The notes beneath the pieces are model-generated. The model made no database searches, was not told the DNA's origin, and saw only the letters and a program-made list of their open reading frames with translations. From Aquisalimonas sp007126095 (lineage in GTDB: Bacteria; Pseudomonadota; Gammaproteobacteria; Nitrococcales; Aquisalimonadaceae), in NCBI RefSeq assembly GCF_048323695.1, contig NZ_JBLWFT010000001.1, positions 62,001 to 126,000 of the forward strand: a stretch of DNA of 64,000 bases, in the 5' to 3' direction. The stretch's first letter is position 1. Each line of letters begins with the position of its first letter. The position numbers were made by a program, and so were the translations under genes. Shown here piece by piece: positions 33,226 to 41,636 of the stretch.

Positions 33226-35952
33226 ATGGCTTTGGTGAGATGCATGTCTGACGCGCGGCAGTCCTGGCACGCACAATCCGTCGAGTCCACCATGGAGGCC
33301 CATGAGGCGCACCGTGACGGTCTCGCCGCTGCTGAGGCGGACAGCCGTCTGGCGCGCTACGGGGCCAATCGCCTGCGCCCTCCGGAGACCGCCGGTCCCC
33401 TGGTGCGGTTCTTCCGCCACTTTCACAACGTTCTGATCTATATCCTCATTGCCGCGGCAGCCGGCACGGCGCTGCTCGGTCACTGGGTGGATACCGGCGT
33501 GATCCTTGCGGTGGTGCTGATCAACACCCTGATCGGCTTTGTCCAGGAGGGGCGGGCGGAGAAGGCGCTGGACGCCATTCGCCAGATGTTGTCGCCGACC
33601 GCGCTGGTGATACGTGAAGGGGAACGCCAGGAGATTCCGGCGGATACCGTCGTGCCGGGGGACATCGTGGTGCTCCAGGCCGGCGACAAGGTGCCCGCCG
33701 ACCTGCGTCTGGTGCAGATCAAGAATTTGCGCATCGACGAGGCCGTGCTTACCGGCGAGTCCGTGCCGGTCGCCAAGTCGGTGGATGCAGTGGCCGACGA
33801 TGCGCCACTGGGCGATCGGGTGTGCATGGCCTACTCCGGGACCCTGGTGACATTTGGCCGTGGGCTGGGTGTCGTGACTGCAACCGGGGATGAAACGGAG
33901 GTGGGGCGGATCTCGGGCATGCTCACCGAGGTGCACAGCCTGCAGACCCCCCTGATCCGGCAGACTGAGCAGTTCGGGCGCTGGCTGGCGGGCGTCATCC
34001 TTGTGATCTCGGCGGCCACGTTCGCGTTCGGGTACTGGGTGCGCGGCTACCCCCTGGACGAGATGTTCCTGGCCGCCGTGAGCCTGGCGGTATCGACCAT
34101 TCCCGAGGGGCTGCCGGCGATACTGACCATCGCCCTGGCTATTGGTGTGCAGAAGATGGCGCGGCGCAACGCCATCATCCGCCGGCTGCCGGCGGTGGAA
34201 ACCCTGGGCTCCGTTTCCACGATCTGCTCGGACAAGACCGGCACCCTGACCCGGAACGAGATGACCGTCTCCACCGTGGCCTGCGCGCACCGCCGGGTCC
34301 AGGTGGAAGGGGTGGGCTACGACCCCGGGGCCGGGCAGCTGTGCCATGACGGCGAGCCCATTGAAGCGCTGGATGACGAGGTGCTGCGCCAGGTATTGCG
34401 CGCCGGTCTGCTCTGCAACGACGCGCGGCTCATCCAGCGGCAGGGCGACTGGGCCATCGAGGGCGACCCCACCGAGGGGGCGTTGCTGGTGCTTGCCGGC
34501 AAGGGTGGCCTCGACCGCAGCGAGGAAGAGCAGCGGCACCCGAGGCTGGACGTCATCCCGTTCGAGTCCGACCACAAGTACATGGCAACGCTCCACGGCC
34601 CGTTGGATGGCGACCGGTACATTGTGCTCAAGGGCGCGCCCGAGCGGGTTCTGGACCTGTGCAGCACCCAACGCGGCGCGGATGGCGACCAGCCACTGGA
34701 CCGCGCTTTCTGGGACGACTGCCTGGACCACATTGCCGGCCAGGGCGAGCGCCTACTGGCCGTGGCGATGCGGACGGCCACTGGAGAGACCGCCCTGGAT
34801 CACCCCCATGTGGACGCCGGCGGGTTCACGCTGCTGGCCGTGCTGGGCATTATCGATCCGCCCCGGGAAGAGGCCATTCGCGCCGTCGCTCAGTGCCGTG
34901 AGGCTGGTGTTGGCGTCAAGATGATCACCGGAGACCACCTGGTGACCGCCAGCGCCGTGGGCCGGCTGCTGGGGCTCGGCGAAGCGGCTCGGAGCGCCGT
35001 CGCCGGCCATGAACTGGACACCATGGATGACGATGCCCTGCGCCGCACTGCCCACACGGCCGCCGTCTTCGCCCGCACCACGCCCGAGCATAAGTTGCGT
35101 CTGGTGAGCGCGCTACAGGCGGAGGGTGCCGTGGTGGCCATGACCGGTGACGGCGTCAACGACGCCCCCGCCCTGAAACGCTCGGACGTGGGCGTGGCCA
35201 TGGGCAACAAGGGCACGGAGGCGGCCAAGGAGGCCTCGGAGATGGTGCTGGCCGATGACAACTTCGCCTCCATCGCCCACGCCGTGGAAGAGGGCCGCAC
35301 CGTCTACGACAACATCCGCAAGGCCATCCTGCACATGCTGCCCACCAATGCCGGGCAGTCATTGACCATCATGATGGCCATTCTCATGGGCCTGGCCCTG
35401 CCGCTGACCCCGGTGCAGGTCCTGTGGGTGAACATGGTCACCTCGGTGACCCTGGCCATGGCGCTGGCGTTCGAGCCCAGCGAGCCGGGCGTCATGCGGC
35501 GCCCGCCCCGGGATCCGGCGGCACCGCTGCTGTCGGGATTTCTGCTCTGGCGCATTCCCTTCGTGGCCATCCTCCTGTGGCTGGGGACCTTCGGCCATTT
35601 CGTGTGGATGGAAGAAGTCGTGGGCGCCTCGGACGAGGTGGCCCGCACCGTGGCCATCAACACGCTGGTGGCCGGCCAGGCCTTCTACCTGCTCAACCTG
35701 CGGCTGATCCACCAACCGGTGCTGGTCGGCGGGGCGCTGCTGCGCAGCCAGGCCATGTGGATTGCCATCGGGGTGCTGGTGCTGCTGCAATTGGCGTTCA
35801 CTTACGCACCGCTGATGCATACCCTGTTCGGAACCACCGCCATCGGGCCGGACGACTGGGCACGAATCCTGGCATTCGGGGCGGCGGTGTTCGTGATCGT
35901 GGAGTTCGAGAAGATGGTGCTGCGACGGTTGCCGTGGGTGGAAACGGGGTAG
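33226..35952 (+). CDS. P2-type cation-transporting ATPase, atypical TM6
   Basis: 908 aa. P-type ATPase with N-terminal cation-ATPase domain, actuator TGES (176-179), TM4 PEGLPA (293-298), phosphorylation site DKTGT (336-340), and TGDGVND hinge. It resembles the Ca2+/monovalent branch, exporting a cation using ATP. In TM6 the region matching the Ca2+-pump N-x-x-T-D motif reads NMVTS (736-740): Asp is Ser, so the metal site differs and the ion cannot be assigned. ATG 33226 or 33244 could start it. The PII-like gene begins 4 bases after its stop, suggesting cotranscription with the DUF1538 cluster. Confidence 0.88.
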   Translation: MALVRCMSDARQSWHAQSVESTMEAHEAHRDGLAAAEADSRLARYGANRLRPPETAGPLVRFFRHFHNVLIYILIAAAAGTALLGHWVDTGVILAVVLINTLIGFVQEGRAEKALDAIRQMLSPTALVIREGERQEIPADTVVPGDIVVLQAGDKVPADLRLVQIKNLRIDEAVLTGESVPVAKSVDAVADDAPLGDRVCMAYSGTLVTFGRGLGVVTATGDETEVGRISGMLTEVHSLQTPLIRQTEQFGRWLAGVILVISAATFAFGYWVRGYPLDEMFLAAVSLAVSTIPEGLPAILTIALAIGVQKMARRNAIIRRLPAVETLGSVSTICSDKTGTLTRNEMTVSTVACAHRRVQVEGVGYDPGAGQLCHDGEPIEALDDEVLRQVLRAGLLCNDARLIQRQGDWAIEGDPTEGALLVLAGKGGLDRSEEEQRHPRLDVIPFESDHKYMATLHGPLDGDRYIVLKGAPERVLDLCSTQRGADGDQPLDRAFWDDCLDHIAGQGERLLAVAMRTATGETALDHPHVDAGGFTLLAVLGIIDPPREEAIRAVAQCREAGVGVKMITGDHLVTASAVGRLLGLGEAARSAVAGHELDTMDDDALRRTAHTAAVFARTTPEHKLRLVSALQAEGAVVAMTGDGVNDAPALKRSDVGVAMGNKGTEAAKEASEMVLADDNFASIAHAVEEGRTVYDNIRKAILHMLPTNAGQSLTIMMAILMGLALPLTPVQVLWVNMVTSVTLAMALAFEPSEPGVMRRPPRDPAAPLLSGFLLWRIPFVAILLWLGTFGHFVWMEEVVGASDEVARTVAINTLVAGQAFYLLNLRLIHQPVLVGGALLRSQAMWIAIGVLVLLQLAFTYAPLMHTLFGTTAIGPDDWARILAFGAAVFVIVEFEKMVLRRLPWVETG

Positions 35953-35956
35953 GATC

Positions 35957-36325
35957 ATGATCGACGACAAACGCCAGGGTGCCTCGTTGCTGATCGCGGC
36001 GGTGGCCGATGAGCTGAAGGAGTCGGCGCTGGCCATTGCCCGGGAGGAAGGGGCCCGCGGTGTTACCATTCTGCCGTCCCGGGGCATCGGCTTTCCCGAG
36101 CACATCACCGTCCTCGGCGTCACCTATCGGGGGATCGGGGTGGTGCTGCTCTGGGTGCTGGACGGCGAGCGGGCGACGCGCATCGCCGCCCGTCTCAACC
36201 GTGAGCTGGAGCTGCTGCGGCCCTTTCAGGGGCTTGCGTTCGTGGCGCCGGTGGATGCCACCGGCGGTATCGACCCGGCGGCCATCCGCAAGTATCTGGG
36301 CGACGGACCCGGGGCTTCGGAGTAG
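35957..36325 (+). CDS. PII-like signalling protein A
   Basis: 122 aa with the ferredoxin-like PII fold (LLIAAVADELKESALAIAREEGARGVTIL, then short loop, then GVVLLWVLDGERATRIAARLN). The T-loop segment (SRGIGFPEHITVLGVTYRG) is short and has no Tyr at the uridylylation position, so it is not a GlnB/GlnK orthologue. It probably binds a nucleotide or other small ligand and gates the adjacent DUF1538 transporter. Second of four genes packed between the ATPase and the CBS gene. Confidence 0.7.
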   Translation: MIDDKRQGASLLIAAVADELKESALAIAREEGARGVTILPSRGIGFPEHITVLGVTYRGIGVVLLWVLDGERATRIAARLNRELELLRPFQGLAFVAPVDATGGIDPAAIRKYLGDGPGASE

Positions 36326-36361
36326 ACCCATGCGCACAGCAGCAGAGGAAGCCTGCAGCCA

Positions 36362-37873
36362 GTGAATCAGCTCCGGGAATTCTACGGCATCCTCAAGCAT
36401 GCCTTCCGCAATCTGTTGCCCATCATCGCCGTGGTGAGCTTTTTCCAGTTCGCGGTGATGCAGGAAGTGCCCGACGGGCTGCTGTCCATGGCCGTTGGCC
36501 TGGGCATTGTGGTGCTTGGCGTGGCGCTGTTCCTGCAAGGGCTGGAACTGGGCATTTTCCCCATCGGCAAGAACCTCTCCAACCAGCTTGCCAGGCGCGG
36601 CTCGCTGGTGCTGCTGATGCTGTTCGGGTTCTCCCTGGGATTTGCCGCGGTGATCGCCGAGCCGGCGCTGATCGCCGTGGCGGATCAGGCCGAAGTGATC
36701 AGCGAGGGGCGGGTGAATGCGTTCACGTTGCGGTTGCTCGTGGCCACCTCCGTGGGTGCGGTGGTGGGGCTTGGCATCGTGCGCATTATCCTCGGCCACA
36801 GCCTGCACTGGTACATGATTGCCGGTTACCTGCTGGTGGTGCTGGTGACCTTCTTTGCGCCGGAGGAGATCGTCGGGCTGGCCTACGACTCCGGCGGCGT
36901 GACCACCAACATCGTCACTGTGCCGCTGATTGCGGCCCTCGGTATCGGCCTGGCGGTCTCCATCCGCGGGCGCACCGCGCTCATGCACGGCTTCGGCCTG
37001 GTGGCACTGGCGGTGTTGGTGCCCATGATCTCCGTGCAGCTCTACGGCATCGTGGTGTACACCTTCGGCGAGACCGGTGACGTGGCAGGTAACGGGCTGG
37101 AGATGCAGGCAGAAACCGACGGCGTGGCCGACCCGGTTGCCGGCAGTCTTGCGCTCGGCATGCTGAGCGATCTGCTGGTCATGGTCAGGGATGTGCTGCC
37201 CATCATCGCCGTGGTGCTGGTGTTCCAGTATCTGGTGCTGCGCAAGCACATTGCTCACCTGCACAAGGTCATGGTCGGTTTCGTGCTGGTGATTGTCGGC
37301 CTGTACGCCTTCGTGGTGGGGCTCAAGCTGGGGCTGTTCCCCATCGGCGAGAGCATGGCCGAGCAGCTCATCGCCCGCGAGCAGATCCTGTTCGTCTACC
37401 TGTTCGCCTTCTGTATCGGCTTTGCCACCACCATGGCCGAGCCGGCGCTCATCGCCATTGGCGAGAAGGCCGAAGAGGCGGCCAAGGGGCAGCTCAAGGG
37501 CAATGTCATCCGGCTGCTGGTGGCCGCCGGTGTGGCCGTTGGCATCACCGTGGGCGTGCACCGCATCATCACCGGCGACTCCATCCACTACTACATCATG
37601 GGCGGCTACGCGCTGGTTATTCTGCTCACCTGGTTGTCGCCGAAGTACATTGTGGCTCTGGCGTTCGATCTTGGCGGGGTCACGACCTCCGAGGTGACCG
37701 TACCCCTGGTCACGGCCCTGGGGATCGGCCTGGCAACCCATATCGAGGGGCGCAGCGTGCTCATTGATGGTTTCGGTCTGATCGCGTTCGCGTCCATTTT
37801 CCCCATTATTTCCGTCATGCTCTACGCTATCGGCGTGGAGCTCGTCGCCAAGGCGAGAGGAGGTGCGACATGA
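36362..37873 (+). CDS. Fused two-repeat DUF1538 membrane protein (UmpAB-like)
   Basis: 503 aa. Two homologous halves: about residues 10-235 and 260-495. Each contains LPIIAVV, a GxxLGxFPIG helix, AEPALIA, an SGGVTT/LGGVTT loop followed by TVPL-x-ALGIGLA, and GFGL-x-A. There are about twelve membrane segments. As I recall, separate DUF1538 proteins UmpA and UmpB of Halomonas were reported to act together as a Na+(Li+,K+)/H+ antiporter; here both are one chain. The start is GTG 36362 after GGAAG. The stop overlaps the second PII-like gene as ATGA, so the regulator is made in step with the channel/antiporter. Transport activity is inferred. Confidence 0.8.
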   Translation: MNQLREFYGILKHAFRNLLPIIAVVSFFQFAVMQEVPDGLLSMAVGLGIVVLGVALFLQGLELGIFPIGKNLSNQLARRGSLVLLMLFGFSLGFAAVIAEPALIAVADQAEVISEGRVNAFTLRLLVATSVGAVVGLGIVRIILGHSLHWYMIAGYLLVVLVTFFAPEEIVGLAYDSGGVTTNIVTVPLIAALGIGLAVSIRGRTALMHGFGLVALAVLVPMISVQLYGIVVYTFGETGDVAGNGLEMQAETDGVADPVAGSLALGMLSDLLVMVRDVLPIIAVVLVFQYLVLRKHIAHLHKVMVGFVLVIVGLYAFVVGLKLGLFPIGESMAEQLIAREQILFVYLFAFCIGFATTMAEPALIAIGEKAEEAAKGQLKGNVIRLLVAAGVAVGITVGVHRIITGDSIHYYIMGGYALVILLTWLSPKYIVALAFDLGGVTTSEVTVPLVTALGIGLATHIEGRSVLIDGFGLIAFASIFPIISVMLYAIGVELVAKARGGAT

Positions 37874-38217
37874 AATTCGCAGCGCTGGTGGCCATCCTGG
37901 CCGAAGATCTGGAAGAGCAGGCTATCGATTCCGCCAAGCAGGCCGGTGCCGGTGGCGTCACCATCATGGATGCCCGCGGCATTGGCACGAAAGAGAAAAA
38001 GACCTTCTTCGGGCTGACTTACGAGGGCAGTCAGTCGGTGCTGCTGTTCGTCCTGGAGAAGAAGCTTTCGGTGCGGGTGCTGAAGCAGATCACTCGGGAT
38101 CTGGATCTGAACGCCACCAGCAAGGGGGTGGTGTTCACGCTGCCGCTGGAGCATATCGCCGGCATCGATATGGCGCAGTTGGAGCAGTTCGAGTCCCGCA
38201 TCCGGGATGATATCTGA
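37870..38217 (+). CDS. PII-like signalling protein B
   Basis: 115 aa, a paralogue of the PII-like protein on the other side of the DUF1538 gene (AGAGGVTIMDARGIGTKEKKTFFG and SVLLFVLEKKLSVRVL). The T-loop TKEKKTFFGLTYEG has a Tyr near its end but not in the GlnB Tyr51 context. A shared role with protein A, one per DUF1538 half, is attractive because the fused transporter has two repeats and two flanking PII-like genes. A CBS-domain gene follows 44 bases later. Confidence 0.72.
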   Translation: MKFAALVAILAEDLEEQAIDSAKQAGAGGVTIMDARGIGTKEKKTFFGLTYEGSQSVLLFVLEKKLSVRVLKQITRDLDLNATSKGVVFTLPLEHIAGIDMAQLEQFESRIRDDI

Positions 38218-38261
38218 GTCGCCGTAACGGCGCCGTCGAGACACCGCCTGGGAGCCCATCC

Positions 38262-38651
38262 ATGCTAGTGAAAGACATCATGCAGACCGACGTGGTCACC
38301 ATTTCGCCACTGGCCACGATCCGCGAGGCCATGCAGGCCATGCGCAGCAACAACGTCCGGGCGCTGGTTGTCGAGCGCAAGGATCAGCACGACGCCTACG
38401 GGTTGATTACCTACGCTACCATCCTGCGGACCATCGTCGCGGAAGAGGGCGACATCGACCTCATCAACGTCTATGACGTGTGCACCAAACCGGTGATTAC
38501 CGTGCATGCGGAGATGCACGTCAAACACGTGGCCCGCTTGATGGTGCGGCAGAACTTCCGTCGTGTCGTCGTGCTGCGCGACAGTGCGCTTGAGGGCATC
38601 GTCGCCCGCAACGACATCGTGACCCCGATTCTGGAGATGGCGGAGCACTGA
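38262..38651 (+). CDS. Tandem CBS-domain protein
   Basis: 129 aa made of two CBS motifs (about 1-60 and 72-129): MQTDVVTISPLATIREAMQAM and VHAEMHVKHVARLMVRQNFRRVVVL. CBS pairs bind adenosine nucleotides and report energy charge or ionic strength, commonly controlling ion channels and transporters. As the last gene of the ATPase-PII-DUF1538-PII run, it is probably another regulatory subunit of that system. Confidence 0.85.
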   Translation: MLVKDIMQTDVVTISPLATIREAMQAMRSNNVRALVVERKDQHDAYGLITYATILRTIVAEEGDIDLINVYDVCTKPVITVHAEMHVKHVARLMVRQNFRRVVVLRDSALEGIVARNDIVTPILEMAEH

Positions 38652-38764
38652 TGGTTCGCCACTTCGCGTACTCCGCTGAGGCCGGGCTGGCAACACCGGA
38701 GAATTGCGTATTTTCGCTCCCATGGCGGTGAGGTAGCGTTCAGGCGTCCAGAACGCCGGTCGTC

Positions 38765-40171
38765 ATGGGAGAGCCCGTGGAAAGCCTGAACATTCCTGTG
38801 TTGACGCTGATCGTCGTCGGCCTCGCCGTCGCCAGTGTCGCCCTGTCACCGCGCGTGCGAACGGCGGATGGTTTCTTTCGTGGCTGGACGGAGACGGGGC
38901 AACCGCCCGGCGTCCTCACGTTGACACTCTCCCAGGTCACCACCTGGATCTTCGCCCGCTCCCTGCTCAACGCGGGGATACTCGGCTACTTCTTCGGCAT
39001 CGCCGGGGTGCTCGCCTACACTGCTTACTACGGCTCGTTCCTCACGGGCTGGCTGATCACCGACCGGCTGCGTTTCCATCACGGCGCGAGCAGTGTCCAG
39101 GCGTTCCTGTTCCAGCGGTTCGGGCGCACCGGCACCTGGTGCTTCAATCTGCTGATCAGTCTGCGGCTGCTCAGCGAAGTCTTCGCCAACCTGCTGGTGA
39201 TCGGCATCGTGTTCGCCGCCGCCGGTGATCAGGCCAGTAATCTGGCCATGGTGGCCGTGGCGGCGGTGACGCTGATCTATTCGGCCGTTGGCGGGCTGCG
39301 CGCCTCGCTGCGCACCGATGCCCTGCAGATGGTGCTGCTGGGGGGGGCTCTGGTGCTGCTGCTCGGGTTTGCGCTGGTGCATCCGCTGTTCAGTGCCGGG
39401 GCGATCGTGGTCAGCAGCCCGGAGCTGTCCAGCCCGGGCTGGATCCTGCTCGCGGTGGCGCTGTTACAGGTGTTGAGTTATCCGCTCCACGACCCGGTGA
39501 TGATGGACCGTGGCTTCATCGCCGACCGCAGGACCACGCGGCACAGCTTTCTCCACGCGTTCTGGCTCTCGTCGTTCTGCATACTGGCGTTCGGCCTGCT
39601 GGGCGTGTTCGCGGGGCTGAACGATGGCGGTGAAGACGGTTTCCTCGCCTCCCTGGAACCGCTGCTCGGTGGCGGCGCCATGCTGGTGCTTGCGGTGGCG
39701 CTGGTGTTGTCCGCGGCGTCCACCATGGATTCCGTTTACTCCAGCACGGCCAAGCTGGTGGTGGTGGATATGGGGCTGGTGCGCCGATCGGCCACATGGG
39801 GGCGGCTCGCCATGGTGGCCACTGCCCTGGGTGGCCTGGTGCTGGTCCTGGTGGGCACGGACGATCTGTTCGCGGCGGTGGCCGTCAGCGGCACGGCCTC
39901 GCTGTTCCTGGCGCCTGTCATCGTCTTCTCCATTCTGCTCGGGCGCGATGTGGCGCGCTGGAGCCTGCTGGTTACGTTCGGGCTGGCCATGGCCGGGTCC
40001 GTTGTGTACTTCCTGGAAGACTCCGGGTATGTGGCCTGGATCGGTGCTCTCACCGGTGTGGAGCACAGCTACAGCAAACTGCTTGTGGTTACCGTGTTCA
40101 TTCTGGCGGGGGGCATGGCGGCCTTTGCGCTGGGGGTGCGCCGCCGGGAACGCGCGGGAGGGAGCAGCTGA
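38765..40171 (+). CDS. Sodium:solute symporter (SSS) family protein
   Basis: 468 aa with about twelve to thirteen membrane segments in the LeuT-fold arrangement of SSS proteins (TLTLSQVTTWIFARSLLNAGILGYFFG, LIYSAVGGLRASLRTDALQ, ALVLSAASTMDSVYSSTAKLVVVD). The last of these carries the family's conserved Ser/Thr Na+2 site. The substrate is unknown. Either ATG 38765 or GTG 38777 may start it; GGGAGAG lies between. The stop codon overlaps the metallophosphoesterase start by one base. Confidence 0.82.
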   Translation: MGEPVESLNIPVLTLIVVGLAVASVALSPRVRTADGFFRGWTETGQPPGVLTLTLSQVTTWIFARSLLNAGILGYFFGIAGVLAYTAYYGSFLTGWLITDRLRFHHGASSVQAFLFQRFGRTGTWCFNLLISLRLLSEVFANLLVIGIVFAAAGDQASNLAMVAVAAVTLIYSAVGGLRASLRTDALQMVLLGGALVLLLGFALVHPLFSAGAIVVSSPELSSPGWILLAVALLQVLSYPLHDPVMMDRGFIADRRTTRHSFLHAFWLSSFCILAFGLLGVFAGLNDGGEDGFLASLEPLLGGGAMLVLAVALVLSAASTMDSVYSSTAKLVVVDMGLVRRSATWGRLAMVATALGGLVLVLVGTDDLFAAVAVSGTASLFLAPVIVFSILLGRDVARWSLLVTFGLAMAGSVVYFLEDSGYVAWIGALTGVEHSYSKLLVVTVFILAGGMAAFALGVRRRERAGGSS

Positions 40172-41124
40172 TGGAGTCGCCGGGGCGCCACTGCCCGCTG
40201 CATTACCGCACCGATCCGGCGGAACTGGACCGTGCGCCGGACCTGACCGCGGAGACGCTCTACGTGATCGGCGGGCTGTACGGCAATACCGCCGCTCTTG
40301 AGGCTGTGTTGCACATGGCAGCCGAGGAGGCAACCGCCGGGCAGCCCGCACCGACCCTGCTCTTCAACGGCGATTTCAACTGGTTCAACGCGGATGCAAC
40401 GACCTTCGACCGGGTCAACGCGGAGGTGCTGCGACACCACGCCCTGCAGGGCAACGTGGAGGCGGAGCTGGCGATGCCGGACGGGGAGGCGGGCTGCGGC
40501 TGCGCGTATCCGGCATGGGTCGATGACGCCACCGTGGAGCGGTCGAACAGGATCATGGAGCGACTTCAGGCGACGGCGCGGGAGCACCCGGCCCATGTGG
40601 AGGCGCTGGCACGACTGCCGCGGCAACGGCGTGTGCACGTCGGTGGTCTGGCCGTGGGTGTCATCCACGGCGACCCGGAATCACTTGCCGGCTGGGGGCT
40701 GGCCGTGGAGGCCATGCCGCCACGGGACGAGACACCGCCGCAGCTGGAGTCCTGGTTCCGGCGCGCGGCGGTGGATGTGTTCGCCTGTACGCACACCTGT
40801 CTGCCCTTCGCCCAGGCGTTCACGGCGAGCGGTCAGGCGCGGCTGGTGATCAACAATGGTGCCACCGGAATGCCCAACGTTCGCGGTGATCGCCGGGGCA
40901 TTCTCACGCGGATCAGCACCCGCCCGGCCCCGCCCGCGCAGCGTCTGTACGGCACCACCGTGAACGGTGTCCACTGCGATGCCGTTGCGGTGTCCTGCGT
41001 CACTCCCGCGTGGGAGGACTGGTTCCGGCGCGTCTGGCCGGCTGACAGCCCGGCAGCCGCGTCCTACGGTACGCGGCTGCGGCAGGGGCCGGATCACGGA
41101 TTGCCGGAAGCGGACAGGCTGTAG
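40171..41124 (+). CDS. Metallophosphoesterase-like protein with altered metal motifs
   Basis: 317 aa. The scaffold follows calcineurin-like phosphoesterases: YVIGGLYGNTAALEAVL, LLFNGDFNWFN, LQGNVEAEL, VGVIHGDPESLAG and ACTHTCLPFAQ. The first metal motif, normally D-x-H-G-N, reads GGLYGN, GNHD/E reads GNVE, and GHTH reads THTC. Metal binding and catalysis are therefore doubtful. The start is a 1-base TGATG overlap with the SSS transporter, so the pair is coupled; perhaps a transporter accessory protein. The tail overlaps the convergent membrane-protein gene by 31 bases. Confidence 0.65.
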   Translation: MESPGRHCPLHYRTDPAELDRAPDLTAETLYVIGGLYGNTAALEAVLHMAAEEATAGQPAPTLLFNGDFNWFNADATTFDRVNAEVLRHHALQGNVEAELAMPDGEAGCGCAYPAWVDDATVERSNRIMERLQATAREHPAHVEALARLPRQRRVHVGGLAVGVIHGDPESLAGWGLAVEAMPPRDETPPQLESWFRRAAVDVFACTHTCLPFAQAFTASGQARLVINNGATGMPNVRGDRRGILTRISTRPAPPAQRLYGTTVNGVHCDAVAVSCVTPAWEDWFRRVWPADSPAAASYGTRLRQGPDHGLPEADRL

Positions 41125-41636
41125 CCCTGAATGAAGCGTGGCGCGCCAAGACGCCGCTGCCAGATCCGGGACGCCACCAGCGCCAGCACCGACAGGGGGA
41201 TCAGATAGCCGAAGAATGCGGCGAGCACTCCCAGGCCGGGCATGCCCAATAGCAGCAGAAGACTCGGTGCGCAGCAGGCCGACCCCGCGATCAGCGCGGG
41301 CACGGCACTGGATGCGCTCCCGGCGGATGACAGGCTGCAGGCGCGGGGGTTGCGCCACAGCGTGACGGCGCCGTGCAGATTCACTGCGAGGAGCCCGCCA
41401 AGCAACGCGGCGAGCAACAGGTTGAGAGGGCTGATCAGCACCACCCACCAGCCCGCCTCGACCAGGGCGATCCCCTCGAACAGGAACGGCGAGCGCATGG
41501 TCAGCATCCGCTCCAGGCCTGCGGCGCCACCCTGATAGAACCAGCCGGCCCCCGTATCGAAGGTCAGGTCACCGATGCCAACGAGATAGATGCCGGCATA
41601 CAGCATCCCGGCAACACTGGCGAGCGCACGGATCAT
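41094..41636 (-). CDS. Membrane protein with intramembrane Cys pair
   Basis: 180 aa, about five membrane segments. One helix contains SACCAPSLLLLLGM, reminiscent of the CC-containing helix of Mer-type metal transporters, but overall similarity to MerC/MerT is not evident. The start overlaps the stop of the DUF3179 gene as ATGA, so the two are coupled and probably work together at the membrane. The 3' end overlaps the phosphoesterase-like gene on the other strand. Confidence 0.65.
   Translation of the reverse strand: MIRALASVAGMLYAGIYLVGIGDLTFDTGAGWFYQGGAAGLERMLTMRSPFLFEGIALVEAGWWVVLISPLNLLLAALLGGLLAVNLHGAVTLWRNPRACSLSSAGSASSAVPALIAGSACCAPSLLLLLGMPGLGVLAAFFGYLIPLSVLALVASRIWQRRLGAPRFIQGYSLSASGNP

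Noticed and set aside
35957..36325. GlnB/GlnK nitrogen regulator
   Set aside because: T-loop lacks the Tyr uridylylation context and there is no amtB or glnA nearby.
35798..37741. Long minus-strand open frame across the DUF1538 gene
   Set aside because: Antisense to an obvious membrane-protein gene with clear repeats; composition is His/Gln/Asp-rich noise typical of the reverse of GC-rich coding sequence.
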